From: JANNPJ01 sp035474375
GTDB lineage: Bacteria; Actinomycetota; Actinomycetes; Actinomycetales; Kineosporiaceae
NCBI GenBank assembly: GCA_035474375.1
Contig: DATINJ010000373.1
Span: 1-29,552 of the forward strand
Direction: 5' to 3'
Length of the DNA stretch: 29,552 nt
Numbering within the stretch: the first letter of the stretch is position 1; each line of letters starts with the position of its first letter. The position numbers and the translations under genes were made by a program. Of this stretch, positions 1 to 7,628 are shown one piece after another. Under the pieces are notes generated by a model. That model ran no database searches. It saw only the letters and a list, made by a program, of their open reading frames with translations, and was not told the origin of the DNA.

Positions 1-267
1 GAACCGTGCCATCATCTCGCGCTGCTCGCCGTCCAACCCACCCATCAACGCCGCGGAATCGGTCGAGAGCTACTGCGACATCATCACGAGATCCTTGAAA
101 GAGAACAGATTCCCGCGTATTTGGAGGCCTCTTCGGAGGACAGCCGAAGGCTCTATGTCGACCACGGATACCGTGACCTGGGCAAGCCCTTCACCCTGCC
201 GAACGGGGCGACGTTCTACCCGATGTGGCGGGATCCAGAGCAGACCAACGACCGGAGCTCCGGTTGA
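1..267 (+). CDS. GNAT-family N-acetyltransferase, 3' part (truncated by window start)
   Basis: Frame 1 is open from the first base to the TGA at 265-267, giving 88 residues of a C-terminus; the start lies outside the window. The segment LLAVQPTHQRRGIGRELL carries the Q-R-R-G-I-G pyrophosphate-binding loop of GNAT motif A. It is followed by the usual motif B pattern, in which YLEASSEDSRRLYVDHGY matches the 'leu-glu-ala-(7)-leu-tyr-x-x-x-gly-tyr/phe' ending of acetyl-CoA-dependent acetyltransferases. The acceptor substrate cannot be inferred. Family assignment is secure; function beyond acyl transfer is unknown. Confidence 0.85.
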   Translation, partial: EPCHHLALLAVQPTHQRRGIGRELLRHHHEILEREQIPAYLEASSEDSRRLYVDHGYRDLGKPFTLPNGATFYPMWRDPEQTNDRSSG

Positions 268-297
268 GCCGCTCGACCAGCGGTTGATCTGGGGGCA

Positions 298-326
298 TTG
301 ACACCTTTCGCGGTGATTATTACCGT
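298..326 (+). promoter_or_regulatory. Putative sigma70-type promoter of the P450 gene
   Basis: A perfect TTGACA at 298-303 is followed after 17 nt by TACCGT at 321-326, which fits TANNNT. The interval also holds GGTGATTATTACC (311-323), an imperfect palindrome that could be a repressor site over the promoter. The P450 start is 42 nt downstream of the -10 box. Prediction only. Confidence 0.4.
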
Positions 327-367
327 TGTGAGCGATTGATTACACTACGGTGGCGGGAGCGTGACCA

Positions 368-1558
368 GTGACTACCGCACACACCGAACCCCTCGCCTAC
401 CCGTTCAACGAGGACGAGGGCCTCGCGATGAATCAGGCCTACGCGGCTGCCCGTGAGGCCGACGGCATGATCCGAGTCCGGATGCCTTTCGGTGAACCGG
501 CCTGGCTGGCCACCCGCTATGCCGATGCCCGACTGGTGTTGGGCGAGGCTCGGTTCAGTCGGGCACTGGCCACCGAACACGACGAGCCACGGCTATCGCC
601 CGAGCAGCGGGACACTGGCATCTTGTCCATGGATCCGCCGGATCACACGCGGCTTCGCACCCTGGTGACAAAGGCCTTCACCGTGCGGCGGATCGAAGAG
701 CTCCGGCCGAGAGTTCGCGACTTGGCCGGTCGGCTCATCGATGACTTGATCGCCCTCGAACCGCCGGTGGATCTGGTGGAGAATTTTGCGTTGCCGCTGC
801 CCGTCGGCGTGATCTGTGAACTCCTCGGAGTGCCGGTCGAGGACCGCCCGAGATTCCGGGTCTGGAGCGACGCCGCGTTATCGACGAATTCGCTTACCCC
901 CGAAGAGTCGATGGCCAATCGCGAAGAACTTCGAAACTACATACGCGGGCTCATCAATGCCCACCGAGTGACGCCGGCCAACGATCTGATGACCGCCTTG
1001 ATCGAAGCTCATGATCTGCGAGACCGGCTGAGCGAGCTCGAACTGGTCGACCTGTGCATGGCAATCCTGGTCGCCGGGCACGAGACCACGGCCAGCCAGA
1101 TTCCCAACTTCGTCTATGCCCTCCTCGAGCGGCCGGAACGCTGGGCCCAACTGCGGGAGGATCCGGCGTTGATCCCGGCTGCGGTCGAAGAATTGCTTCG
1201 GTTCGTTCCGCTCGGCGCCGCGGCGAGCTTTCCTCGCTACGCCCGGGAAGACATCAAGGTCGGCGGCGTGCTGGTGCGCGCCGGTGAGCCGGTTCTGGTC
1301 GCGGTGGGGGCGGCGAATCTCGATGCGCTCCAGTTCGATACCCCGGAAGAGCTCCGGTTCGACCGGAAGAACAACCAGCATCTCGGCTTCGGCCATGGCG
1401 TGCATCACTGCTTGGGCGCACCGCTCGCTCGAGTCGAACTACAGGAAGCCCTTCGAGTGCTCTTGGCCAAATTGCCGAATCTCAGCCTGGCCGGAGACAT
1501 CGTCTGGAAGACCGCGATGATCGTTCGAGGGCCTCGCACGATGCCGGTGCGGTGGTGA
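368..1558 (+). CDS. Cytochrome P450 monooxygenase
   Basis: Protein of 396 aa, the usual length of a soluble bacterial class I P450. Visible signatures are the I-helix oxygen-binding motif AGHETT at residues 236-241, the K-helix E275-x-x-R278, and the haem loop FGHGVHHCLGAPLAR starting at F341, with C348 as the axial thiolate. The architecture resembles the CYP105/CYP107-type secondary-metabolism P450s, but the substrate is not evident. The GTG start at 368 is supported by GGGAG at 355-359 with an 8-nt spacer; the upstream GTG at 361 is out of frame. The ferredoxin gene starts 4 nt after the stop, so the two are very likely cotranscribed and function as an electron-transfer pair. An exporter gene follows on the same strand. 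Confidence 0.95.
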   Translation: MTTAHTEPLAYPFNEDEGLAMNQAYAAAREADGMIRVRMPFGEPAWLATRYADARLVLGEARFSRALATEHDEPRLSPEQRDTGILSMDPPDHTRLRTLVTKAFTVRRIEELRPRVRDLAGRLIDDLIALEPPVDLVENFALPLPVGVICELLGVPVEDRPRFRVWSDAALSTNSLTPEESMANREELRNYIRGLINAHRVTPANDLMTALIEAHDLRDRLSELELVDLCMAILVAGHETTASQIPNFVYALLERPERWAQLREDPALIPAAVEELLRFVPLGAAASFPRYAREDIKVGGVLVRAGEPVLVAVGAANLDALQFDTPEELRFDRKNNQHLGFGHGVHHCLGAPLARVELQEALRVLLAKLPNLSLAGDIVWKTAMIVRGPRTMPVRW

Positions 1559-1562
1559 AGGG

Positions 1563-1778
1563 ATGACGTGGAAAGCCCGGGTAGACCCCACCACCTGCAT
1601 AGCATCGGGCATCTGCGCCGCGATCGCCCCCGAATTCTTCACCCTCGATGGCCTGCACGCCACCGTCAAAGCGGAGGACGTCGAGCCGGACGAACTCCTG
1701 CTCGACACCGCTGACTCCTGTCCCACCGGGGCGATCTCCGTCCTCGACCACGGCGTGGAGATCGGCCCTAGACCGTAG
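1563..1778 (+). CDS. [3Fe-4S] ferredoxin, P450 redox partner
   Basis: A 71-aa acidic protein. Cysteines C12 and C18 (C-I-A-S-G-I-C) and the distal C53 in SCPTGAI give the three-ligand pattern of P450-associated 3Fe-4S ferredoxins. The fourth-cysteine position of the 4Fe-4S type is missing, as usual for this group. It begins 4 nt after the P450 stop, with purine-rich GAAGGG just before the ATG, so translational coupling is likely. The expected role is to pass electrons from a ferredoxin reductase, which is not in this window, to the P450. Confidence is high because both motif and neighbourhood agree. Confidence 0.93.
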   Translation: MTWKARVDPTTCIASGICAAIAPEFFTLDGLHATVKAEDVEPDELLLDTADSCPTGAISVLDHGVEIGPRP

Positions 1779-2050
1779 GCAAGAGCCACCGAGACCTCCG
1801 TATCGGTTGGACAACGGCCTGCGGTTATACCTGGTCTTGGCAATGCCATGCCGGACTATGGTCTCAAATGCGAGATGTAGAATAACTCTCCGTCAGTAAA
1901 TCCTTGATTGTGGCATCCGTCATATTCGCCGCTACATCCCGGTAGGTGACATCCCCAATACTTCGACCGGATCGCTCTCGTATACATTCCACCGTGGGCC
2001 TACCGGCCCAGCCGCGCGGAGCGCCGAGAACGGTTGAGGAGAAGTTAAAG

Positions 2051-3262
2051 ATGTCCATCGACCCCGCGCGACGGGCACTGCTCGCCATGGCGCTGGGTGC
2101 TTTCGGGATCGCTACGGGTGAGTTCGTGACCTTGGGGCTGCTGCCCAACATGGCGGAGAGCTTGAGCGTCACGATTCCGCAGGCAGGGCATCTGATTTCG
2201 GCGTACGCGCTCGGGGTCGTCGTTGGCGCCCCGCTACTCACGGTCGCCGCCGTGGGATTGCCGCGTAAAGGCCTATTACTGTCCTTGACACTCGCCCTGG
2301 CGCTCGGCAACTTCGCTTCCGCAATGGCACCCGGTTTCGATGAGTTACTGATTATCCGGTTTCTTTCCGGGCTACCACATGGCGCCTATTTCGGCGCGTC
2401 TGCAGTGACCGCCGGGAATCTGGTCCACCGCAGTCGGCGCAATTCAGCGATGGCCCTGGTTTTCGCCGGGTTCACGGTTGCCAATATCGTCGGGGTTCCG
2501 CTGACCACGCTGATCGGGCAGCAGGCCGGCTGGCAATTCGTCTTCGTTCTGGTCGGTCTGATCGAGGTGATCGCCGCAATCGGCATCCTGGTGTTGGTCC
2601 CGATTCAGAGCAAAGACGTCGGAGAACCTCGCGAGCGACTTCGCCACGAACTGCACGCCTTTCGCAATATCCAGGTGTGGTTGTCCTTGGGTATCGCCGC
2701 AATCGGTGGCGGCGCCATGTTCGCGACCTTCAGCTACATCACGCCAATGATGACTCAGCTCGCCGGCTATGCCGAGTCCAGCATCAACCCGCTACTGATG
2801 CTCTTCGGTATCGGGATGACCGCTGGAAACCTGGTCGGTGCGCGCTTGACCGACCGAGCGCTGATGCCGACGATCTACCTGTCGCTGAGTTGCCAGATCG
2901 TCGTCGCGCTGATGTTCGTCTTCACCGTTCATCACCAGCTGGCAGCGGCGATCACGATCGTCCTGTTCCCCTTCACCACCATCGCGATGGTGCCGCCCCT
3001 GCAAGCCCGGCTGATCAGGCTGGCCGGCGGCGCACCCAATCTCGCCGCCGCCTCCATCCACTCCGCGTTCAACATCGCGAACTCGCTCGGGGCCTGGCTG
3101 GGCGGGCTCACCATCGCCGCCGGTCTCGGGTATGAATCACCGAATGTGGTGGCGGCCGGTCTGGCGGAACTCGGTCTGATCCTCGCCCTGATCTCCGGCT
3201 GGTTCGGCCAGACGGCCAAGCATCGGCGTGAGGTGGCCAGCGCCCGGACGAGAAGGCTGTGA
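2051..3262 (+). CDS. MFS transporter, DHA1 family drug/metabolite exporter
   Basis: Protein of 403 aa, rich in hydrophobic segments compatible with 12 transmembrane helices. The N-terminal helix GIATGEFVTLGLLPNMAESL and the following AGHLISAYALGVVVGAP are typical of the AraJ/YdhP/CmlA-like DHA1 exporters. I chose the ATG at 2051 because GAGGAGAAG (2036-2044) sits 6 nt upstream; the frame is open further upstream to a possible start at 1946, but that extension is not membrane-like and has no ribosome site. The gene lies 272 nt after the ferredoxin, so it may have its own promoter. Export of a product or toxic substrate linked to the P450 is an inference from location only. Confidence 0.9.
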   Translation: MSIDPARRALLAMALGAFGIATGEFVTLGLLPNMAESLSVTIPQAGHLISAYALGVVVGAPLLTVAAVGLPRKGLLLSLTLALALGNFASAMAPGFDELLIIRFLSGLPHGAYFGASAVTAGNLVHRSRRNSAMALVFAGFTVANIVGVPLTTLIGQQAGWQFVFVLVGLIEVIAAIGILVLVPIQSKDVGEPRERLRHELHAFRNIQVWLSLGIAAIGGGAMFATFSYITPMMTQLAGYAESSINPLLMLFGIGMTAGNLVGARLTDRALMPTIYLSLSCQIVVALMFVFTVHHQLAAAITIVLFPFTTIAMVPPLQARLIRLAGGAPNLAAASIHSAFNIANSLGAWLGGLTIAAGLGYESPNVVAAGLAELGLILALISGWFGQTAKHRREVASARTRRL

Positions 3263-3300
3263 CGGTGCGGGGAGCGAGAGATGACCCGCTCCCCGCACCG
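3263..3300. terminator. Bidirectional terminator hairpin
   Basis: A perfect 14-bp inverted repeat, CGGTGCGGGGAGCG (3263-3276) against CGCTCCCCGCACCG (3287-3300), with a 10-nt loop. It starts right after the MFS stop and ends 9 nt before the stop of the convergent VWA gene. There is no U-tract, which is common for actinobacterial terminators. Confidence 0.85.
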
Positions 3301-3309
3301 CCGGCTCAA

Positions 3310-4761
3310 CTACCCGAAGGAGTTGACGATCACTGCCGCCGTGTCGACGGCAGCCGGGCCGGACTGGTCGTGCGGAACGCTGACGTACACCTTGCCGCTG
3401 GTGCAGGTGTCCTTGCCGTCGGTCGCGCTCACCGAGATCCGGTAGACCCGCCCGTCGCCCTGACCACTGCGCTCGGCTCGCACCTGAACCTGGTTGCTGT
3501 GACCAGCGACCCAGGCGGCATCCGGGGTGGTGTTCCCGTCTGCCGCGGTGTTCAGTGCTTCGTCCTGGGTGACGGCGGTGATCGTCGTGGTCACCACGTC
3601 ACCGTCCGGATCCGGAACGCTTGCCGTGACAGTCTGGAACTTGTGGTTCGGGGGCCACAGTTTCGGCGGCGTCACTGTCGCCATGGCGCAGTTCGGCGGC
3701 CGGTTGATCCGGACCGAGTTGGTCTCGATGAAGGCGTCACCAGCCGGTAGGCCGTTGATCAGGAAGTCCACCGTGCAGGTGCCCATCCCGGCGACAGCGT
3801 CCGCGGCGACCGCGATGGTCTCCTCGAACACGGCCTCACTGCCACTCGAAACCGTCTTCTCGGCAGGATCAAAGGTGGCCGAGAGTCCCGGAGTACAGGT
3901 GGCGACCGGCTTCACCGTCACCGGCAGAGCGGTCAGACCTTCGATGATCTTGTTCGCGACGTCCCCAGCCGGGACGTCACTGAAGGCCTGCCCGCCGGTT
4001 GCGAGAGCGATCCGGTCGGCCTGGCCGGTAGCCCCACCGGGCGTCCCGCAAACTCCGTAGTCACCCGACGAACCTGCCGGGTCGCCGTTGAGACCGTCCG
4101 CCGCTCCGGAAGTCACCGAGACAGCGATCACCTTGATCCCAGCTGCGGCCAGTTCGGCGGTCACCGAAGCTTCGGTGACATCGTCAGTTTCGCCCGAGAT
4201 CGTGCTGCAGACCGAGTCGTGACCGGGTGCGTCACCGAACCAGACCACGATTCGGCTGGAGTCCGATCGGAAGTTGGCGGCGGTGACCAGCTTGTGCAGC
4301 GCAAACAGGTTTGCTTCGGGAAGGTCCCCGCCAAAGCTCGGCGTCCACGTCCCGATCGCGGTGGTCACAGTGGGCTTGTCGGCGGTGATGGCGGCGTCAT
4401 TCTGGAAGCCGAATGAGGCCGGGAAGTCCTTGTACTGCCCGGCCCCGAACTGCGGCTGGTTCGCGACAGCATCCACCTGGGTCATGATGTCGTTGGCGTT
4501 GGCCTGAACGTTCGCCAGCGCCCCTCCCATGCTGCCGGTGGTGTCGGCGAGGAAGTAGATGTCCGGCTTGGGCAGGATCTCCGGAGTCTTTACCGTCTTG
4601 GTGATCTTCGTGGAGTCACCGGGATGCAACTGCAGGTCGACATGGGCCGGATCGACCCCGGGTGCGCCGATGGCGCCGACTGCTGACGCCGTGGTGAACA
4701 GGGATGCGGCGGTGATGGCTAACGCCATCCGCCGAGCCCCGGCCTGACGTGGATGTAACAC
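3310..4761 (-). CDS. Secreted von Willebrand factor A domain protein
   Basis: Protein of 483 aa with an N-terminal signal-like stretch (RRMALAITAASLFTTASA, about residues 10-27) and no later membrane anchor. A VWA domain starts near residue 66; its metal-ion-dependent adhesion site is DTTGS at 73-77, close to the integrin-beta type DxSxS/DxTGS. The domain runs to about residue 275. The C-terminal part contains PPNCAMATVTPPKLWPPNHK, the 'LWPPNHK' start of an Ig-like repeat common in secreted bacterial proteins, and several Cys that could form disulfides. An extracellular ligand-binding or adhesion role is likely. The start is GTG at 4761 with GAGGGGG four bases upstream; an internal ATG at 4728 is an alternative. 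It faces the GAF-ANTAR gene head to head. Confidence 0.8.
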   Translation of the reverse strand: MLHPRQAGARRMALAITAASLFTTASAVGAIGAPGVDPAHVDLQLHPGDSTKITKTVKTPEILPKPDIYFLADTTGSMGGALANVQANANDIMTQVDAVANQPQFGAGQYKDFPASFGFQNDAAITADKPTVTTAIGTWTPSFGGDLPEANLFALHKLVTAANFRSDSSRIVVWFGDAPGHDSVCSTISGETDDVTEASVTAELAAAGIKVIAVSVTSGAADGLNGDPAGSSGDYGVCGTPGGATGQADRIALATGGQAFSDVPAGDVANKIIEGLTALPVTVKPVATCTPGLSATFDPAEKTVSSGSEAVFEETIAVAADAVAGMGTCTVDFLINGLPAGDAFIETNSVRINRPPNCAMATVTPPKLWPPNHKFQTVTASVPDPDGDVVTTTITAVTQDEALNTAADGNTTPDAAWVAGHSNQVQVRAERSGQGDGRVYRISVSATDGKDTCTSGKVYVSVPHDQSGPAAVDTAAVIVNSFG

Positions 4762-4818
4762 AAAGCCCCCTCGTTGGTAGTCAATGACCGTCCGTTCCAG
4801 CTACCGCCCCCCGGCGGC

Positions 4819-4836
4819 AGGCCGGAATTCCGGCCT
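4819..4836. promoter_or_regulatory. 18-bp perfect palindrome, candidate operator
   Basis: AGGCCGGAATTCCGGCCT is an uninterrupted perfect palindrome in the divergent region between the VWA gene (start 4761, minus strand) and the GAF-ANTAR gene. Its dyad and lack of loop suit a dimeric DNA-binding protein (TetR- or MarR-like) rather than an RNA hairpin. Confidence 0.4.
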
Positions 4837-5027
4837 CCAGAAGTGACGCACAGTACATCCACAGCAACGCAGTGCGACGGGTTTTTCGCCGAACCGCGCG
4901 TCGTCCGTAGGGGTGACCTCGGGTTGTCGTACGGCCCCGGCGGTGATGTTCTATGCGGGATGAGGCGGTCGGGGAAAGCAGGTCCCTTTCGTCGGAAGTT
5001 TGCGTGAATATGCCTCCAGGGATGGGG

Positions 5028-5849
5028 ATGATGGACGACTACCAGGCCGGCTCCGATCAGGCCCACCGCACGAGCGGTAGCACCGCACCAGGTGGCACAG
5101 CACCGGATACCGCGAACCTGGTCGCCCGATTCGAGGCAATGATGGCCAGGGTCGAGGCTGAGGCAGAGGTCGACGATGAGTCACTTCCGGATCGACTGTG
5201 CCGAGCCGTTGCCGACGTCCTCGGTGTCGACGGGACAGCGATCTCGGTCTACCTGGGCGCTGACATCGCGGTGCCAGTGGGTTCGAATCACCTGGCCGCC
5301 TCCGTAGGCGAAGCCCTGCAGTTCACCGTCCGCGAAGGTCCGTGCTTCGAGGCGTACGGCAGCCGGCTGCCGGTCCTGGTACCCGACGTCGACAGCCCAG
5401 AATCATCGGCCTGGGCACGCTGGCCGACCTACGCTGCGCAGCTCACCGAGCACACGAACTACCACGGCGTGTTCGCCTACCCGTTGCTGGCCGACGGCGT
5501 TGCAATGGGTTCGCTCAGCCTGTTCCGGCGTGTCGGCGGGCGACCGGACTACCTCAACGACGTCGAGGTGATCGCGACTCGGGTCGCGGACCGACTGCTG
5601 GCGGCCGAGATCTTCACCGGCCCGGACAGCGAACCGGTCCACCGATGGATGGAAGGCCCGAACAGCCGGCGTCGCCGTCTGGTGTGGCTGGCCCAAGGAC
5701 TCACCCTGCAAGCGAACCGGATCACTCCGGCGCAGGCGATGGAACTGCTTCGCGCACAGGCCTTCTCCGCAGACCGCTTGCTCGACGATCTCGCTGCTGA
5801 CATCGTCAGCGGCGAGATCGCCGTCCCTGTGCTGGAATCACATCAGTGA
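5028..5849 (+). CDS. GAF-ANTAR domain regulator (putative antiterminator)
   Basis: About 273 aa. A GAF domain occupies roughly residues 25-190; the segment FTVREGPCFEAYGSRLPVLVPD is typical of actinobacterial GAF-ANTAR proteins. The last ~55 residues (RRRRLVWLAQGLTLQANRIT through LLDDLAADIV) match the three-helix ANTAR fold, which in characterised members binds paired RNA hairpins and prevents termination. Input would be a small-molecule or redox signal at the GAF domain. The start is uncertain: the frame is open from 4953, with in-frame ATGs at 5010, 5022, 5028 and 5031. I chose 5028 because AGGG (5018-5021) lies 6 nt upstream. No histidine kinase gene is adjacent. Confidence 0.8.
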   Translation: MMDDYQAGSDQAHRTSGSTAPGGTAPDTANLVARFEAMMARVEAEAEVDDESLPDRLCRAVADVLGVDGTAISVYLGADIAVPVGSNHLAASVGEALQFTVREGPCFEAYGSRLPVLVPDVDSPESSAWARWPTYAAQLTEHTNYHGVFAYPLLADGVAMGSLSLFRRVGGRPDYLNDVEVIATRVADRLLAAEIFTGPDSEPVHRWMEGPNSRRRRLVWLAQGLTLQANRITPAQAMELLRAQAFSADRLLDDLAADIVSGEIAVPVLESHQ

Positions 5850-5907
5850 GCGGCCCATCTCCCGACTGTCAGGAGGTCGCGACGAGGCAAAGTGCAGTGG
5901 CATCATC

Positions 5908-5924
5908 CCTGATCAGTGATCAGG
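5908..5924. promoter_or_regulatory. 17-bp palindrome upstream of the nucleotidyltransferase operon
   Basis: CCTGATCA-G-TGATCAGG is a perfect 8+8 inverted repeat with a single central base, 36 nt before the ATG at 5961. The short spacer makes it a candidate dimer-binding operator and an unlikely RNA hairpin. No clear -10/-35 pair is recognisable next to it. Confidence 0.5.
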
Positions 5925-5960
5925 CTGGAGTACTGAGATGAGTAATGGACGGTGGTTTCG

Positions 5961-6566
5961 ATGGCGAGCAGCTCGGCCGTGAACTCGACGTCACTCGCCC
6001 CGGTGTCGCAGGTCCAGCCGCTTCTCGACGCGCTCAAAGCGATCGCGGCCTGCCTCAAGGCCGACCGGGTGCCCTTCGCGCTGGCCGGCTCGTACGCGGT
6101 CTACGCCCGAGGGGGCGCTCGTAGCCTGCACGACGTCGACTTCGTGGTCCCGGCCGAGGCGATCCCGGCCGCGACCTCGGCGTTGCAGCGCTGCGGGTTC
6201 CGGGTGGAGCAACCGCCGGAGGATTGGCTGATCAAGGCGCACCGGGACGGCGTCTGCATCGACGTGATCCACTACCTGTCCTCCGGTGAGGTGACCGCCG
6301 AGCTACTCGCCCGGGCCGATGAGATGCCGGTGGAATCGGTCATCATGCCGGTGCTGAGTGCCACTGACCTGCTGATCGGCAAGATCGCGGCGCTTTCCGA
6401 ACACAGCTGTGACCTGGAGCCGGTGCTTGCCGTGGCCCGCTCGCTTCGGGAGCAGATCGACGTCGCCGCAGTGCGGGACGCGAGCCGCGGCCACCCGTAT
6501 GCGGAAGCTGCCCTGTTTCTGATCCGCAAGCTGGAGATCCTGCCGGGCTTGGAGGACGTGCGATGA
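5961..6566 (+). CDS. Nucleotidyltransferase-fold protein (MNT/AbiEii-like)
   Basis: Protein of 201 aa. Residues 40-62 (ALAGSYAVYARGG, then LHDVDFVV) show the polymerase-beta-like nucleotidyltransferase signature: G43-S44, then the metal-binding D58-x-D60. The C-terminal half (DLLIGKIAALSEHSCDLEPV) resembles the helical part of AbiEii/DUF6036-type proteins. It may add nucleotides to RNA, protein or a small molecule, or be a degenerate relative; the target is unknown. ATG at 5961 was chosen with GGTGG just upstream; a GTG at 5952 is possible. Its last codons overlap the next gene by 4 nt (ATGA), so the two are translationally coupled. Confidence 0.75.
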   Translation: MASSSAVNSTSLAPVSQVQPLLDALKAIAACLKADRVPFALAGSYAVYARGGARSLHDVDFVVPAEAIPAATSALQRCGFRVEQPPEDWLIKAHRDGVCIDVIHYLSSGEVTAELLARADEMPVESVIMPVLSATDLLIGKIAALSEHSCDLEPVLAVARSLREQIDVAAVRDASRGHPYAEAALFLIRKLEILPGLEDVR

Positions 6567-6823
6567 GCGAACCCACCGGGTACCACCTCAAAGAGGTCGA
6601 GCGGCTACTCGCCGAGGACGACCGGACCTCAGAGCTACAGATTCATTTGGGCGTGATCGCCGGGAGACTAGTTGTTCGAGGCCGGGTGGCTTCACCGGAA
6701 CGCCGAGATCGCGTACTGCAGCTGATTCGTCAGCACTGCCCGGACCTGCCGATCGACGACGAGCTCGACACGGATGAGCAGACACTCACGAAATCGCCTG
6801 CTACCAGCGAGGAGATCGCGTGA
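6563..6823 (+). CDS. Small BON-like domain protein
   Basis: Protein of 86 aa, start ATG overlapping the upstream stop (ATGA). The core ELQIHLGVIAGRLVVRGRVA followed by SPERRDRVLQLIRQH fits the alpha-beta BON pattern (beta strand 'l-x-v-x-v-x-g-x-v-x-L-x-G-x-V', then a helix). BON domains are associated with membrane or ligand binding in OsmY-type proteins. There is no signal peptide, so it is probably cytoplasmic. The C-terminus is acidic and Thr/Ser-rich. It is the middle gene of a coupled triad and may be a partner subunit of the nucleotidyltransferase or phosphoesterase. Confidence 0.6.
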   Translation: MSEPTGYHLKEVERLLAEDDRTSELQIHLGVIAGRLVVRGRVASPERRDRVLQLIRQHCPDLPIDDELDTDEQTLTKSPATSEEIA

Positions 6824-7545
6824 TCCGGGTAGCCGCTGTGGGGGATGTGCACCTCGGCCCGGATATCGCCGGTCGCCACCGGACCGGCCTGCACGATCTA
6901 TCCGACCGGGCCGACGTCCTGCTTCTCGCCGGTGACCTGACCAGACACGGGACGACGGATGAGGCGGAGATCGTTGCCACCGAGTACCGCGATCTTGGCG
7001 TCCCGGTGATCGCCGTCCTCGGGAATCACGATTACCACAGCGACGAGCAGGACCAGGTGGCCGGCATCCTGCGCCAGGCCGGCATCACCGTGCTGGAGGG
7101 CGACTGTGCCGTCGTCGAATGCTCGGGGGGCACCCTCGGCGTGGCCGGGGCGAAGGGGTTCGGTCTGGGCTTCGCCGGTCGCAGTGGCAGCGACTTCGGC
7201 GAGCCAGAGATGAAGGCCTTCGCCCGGCACGGTCGGGCCAGCGCGCAAGCCCTCGCGCGGGCTTTCGCCTCGCTACCGCCGACCGATGCGGTGATCGCCC
7301 TGACCCACTTCGCGCCGGTCGAGGGAACGCTGGTCGGCGAGCCGCTGGAGATCTGGGCCTTCCTCGGCAACTACCTCCTGGCCGAGGTCATCGATGCCGC
7401 GCGCTGCGATCTCGCCATCCACGGCCATGCGCATGCCGGGACCGAGAAGGGCCTGACCGAGCGAGGTGTGCCGGTGCGGAACGTGGCCGCGCCGGTGATC
7501 GGATCGGCCTATGCGCTGTACGACGTCAACCGGCACTGCGACTGA
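6820..7545 (+). CDS. Calcineurin-like metallophosphoesterase
   Basis: Protein of 241 aa, GTG start overlapping the upstream stop (GTGA). All five metal-binding blocks are present: D9-x-H11 (GDVHLG), D39 (LAGDLTRHG), G-N69-H70-D71, the His in LTHFAPVEG (about residue 164), and H201-G-H203-A-H205. It should be a two-metal phosphodiesterase or phosphatase. There is no signal peptide. Pairing with a nucleotidyltransferase in the same operon suggests opposing addition and removal of a nucleotide or phosphate group on one target, but that is inference. A strong hairpin follows the stop. Confidence 0.85.
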   Translation: MIRVAAVGDVHLGPDIAGRHRTGLHDLSDRADVLLLAGDLTRHGTTDEAEIVATEYRDLGVPVIAVLGNHDYHSDEQDQVAGILRQAGITVLEGDCAVVECSGGTLGVAGAKGFGLGFAGRSGSDFGEPEMKAFARHGRASAQALARAFASLPPTDAVIALTHFAPVEGTLVGEPLEIWAFLGNYLLAEVIDAARCDLAIHGHAHAGTEKGLTERGVPVRNVAAPVIGSAYALYDVNRHCD

Positions 7546-7551
7546 GTTGCC

Positions 7552-7589
7552 TGCGGGCGCCGCCCGAGGTCCCTCGGACGGCGCCCGCA
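7552..7589. terminator. Terminator hairpin between convergent genes
   Basis: TGCGGGCGCCG (7552-7562) pairs perfectly with CGGCGCCCGCA (7579-7589). The interior adds a CCGAG/CTCGG helix, giving a long GC-rich stem. It lies just after the phosphoesterase stop and before the end of the convergent protease gene. Confidence 0.85.
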
Positions 7590-7628
7590 CGGTGCTGCGA
7601 TCGTGATTCGGCTCGACCTTGATGATGC

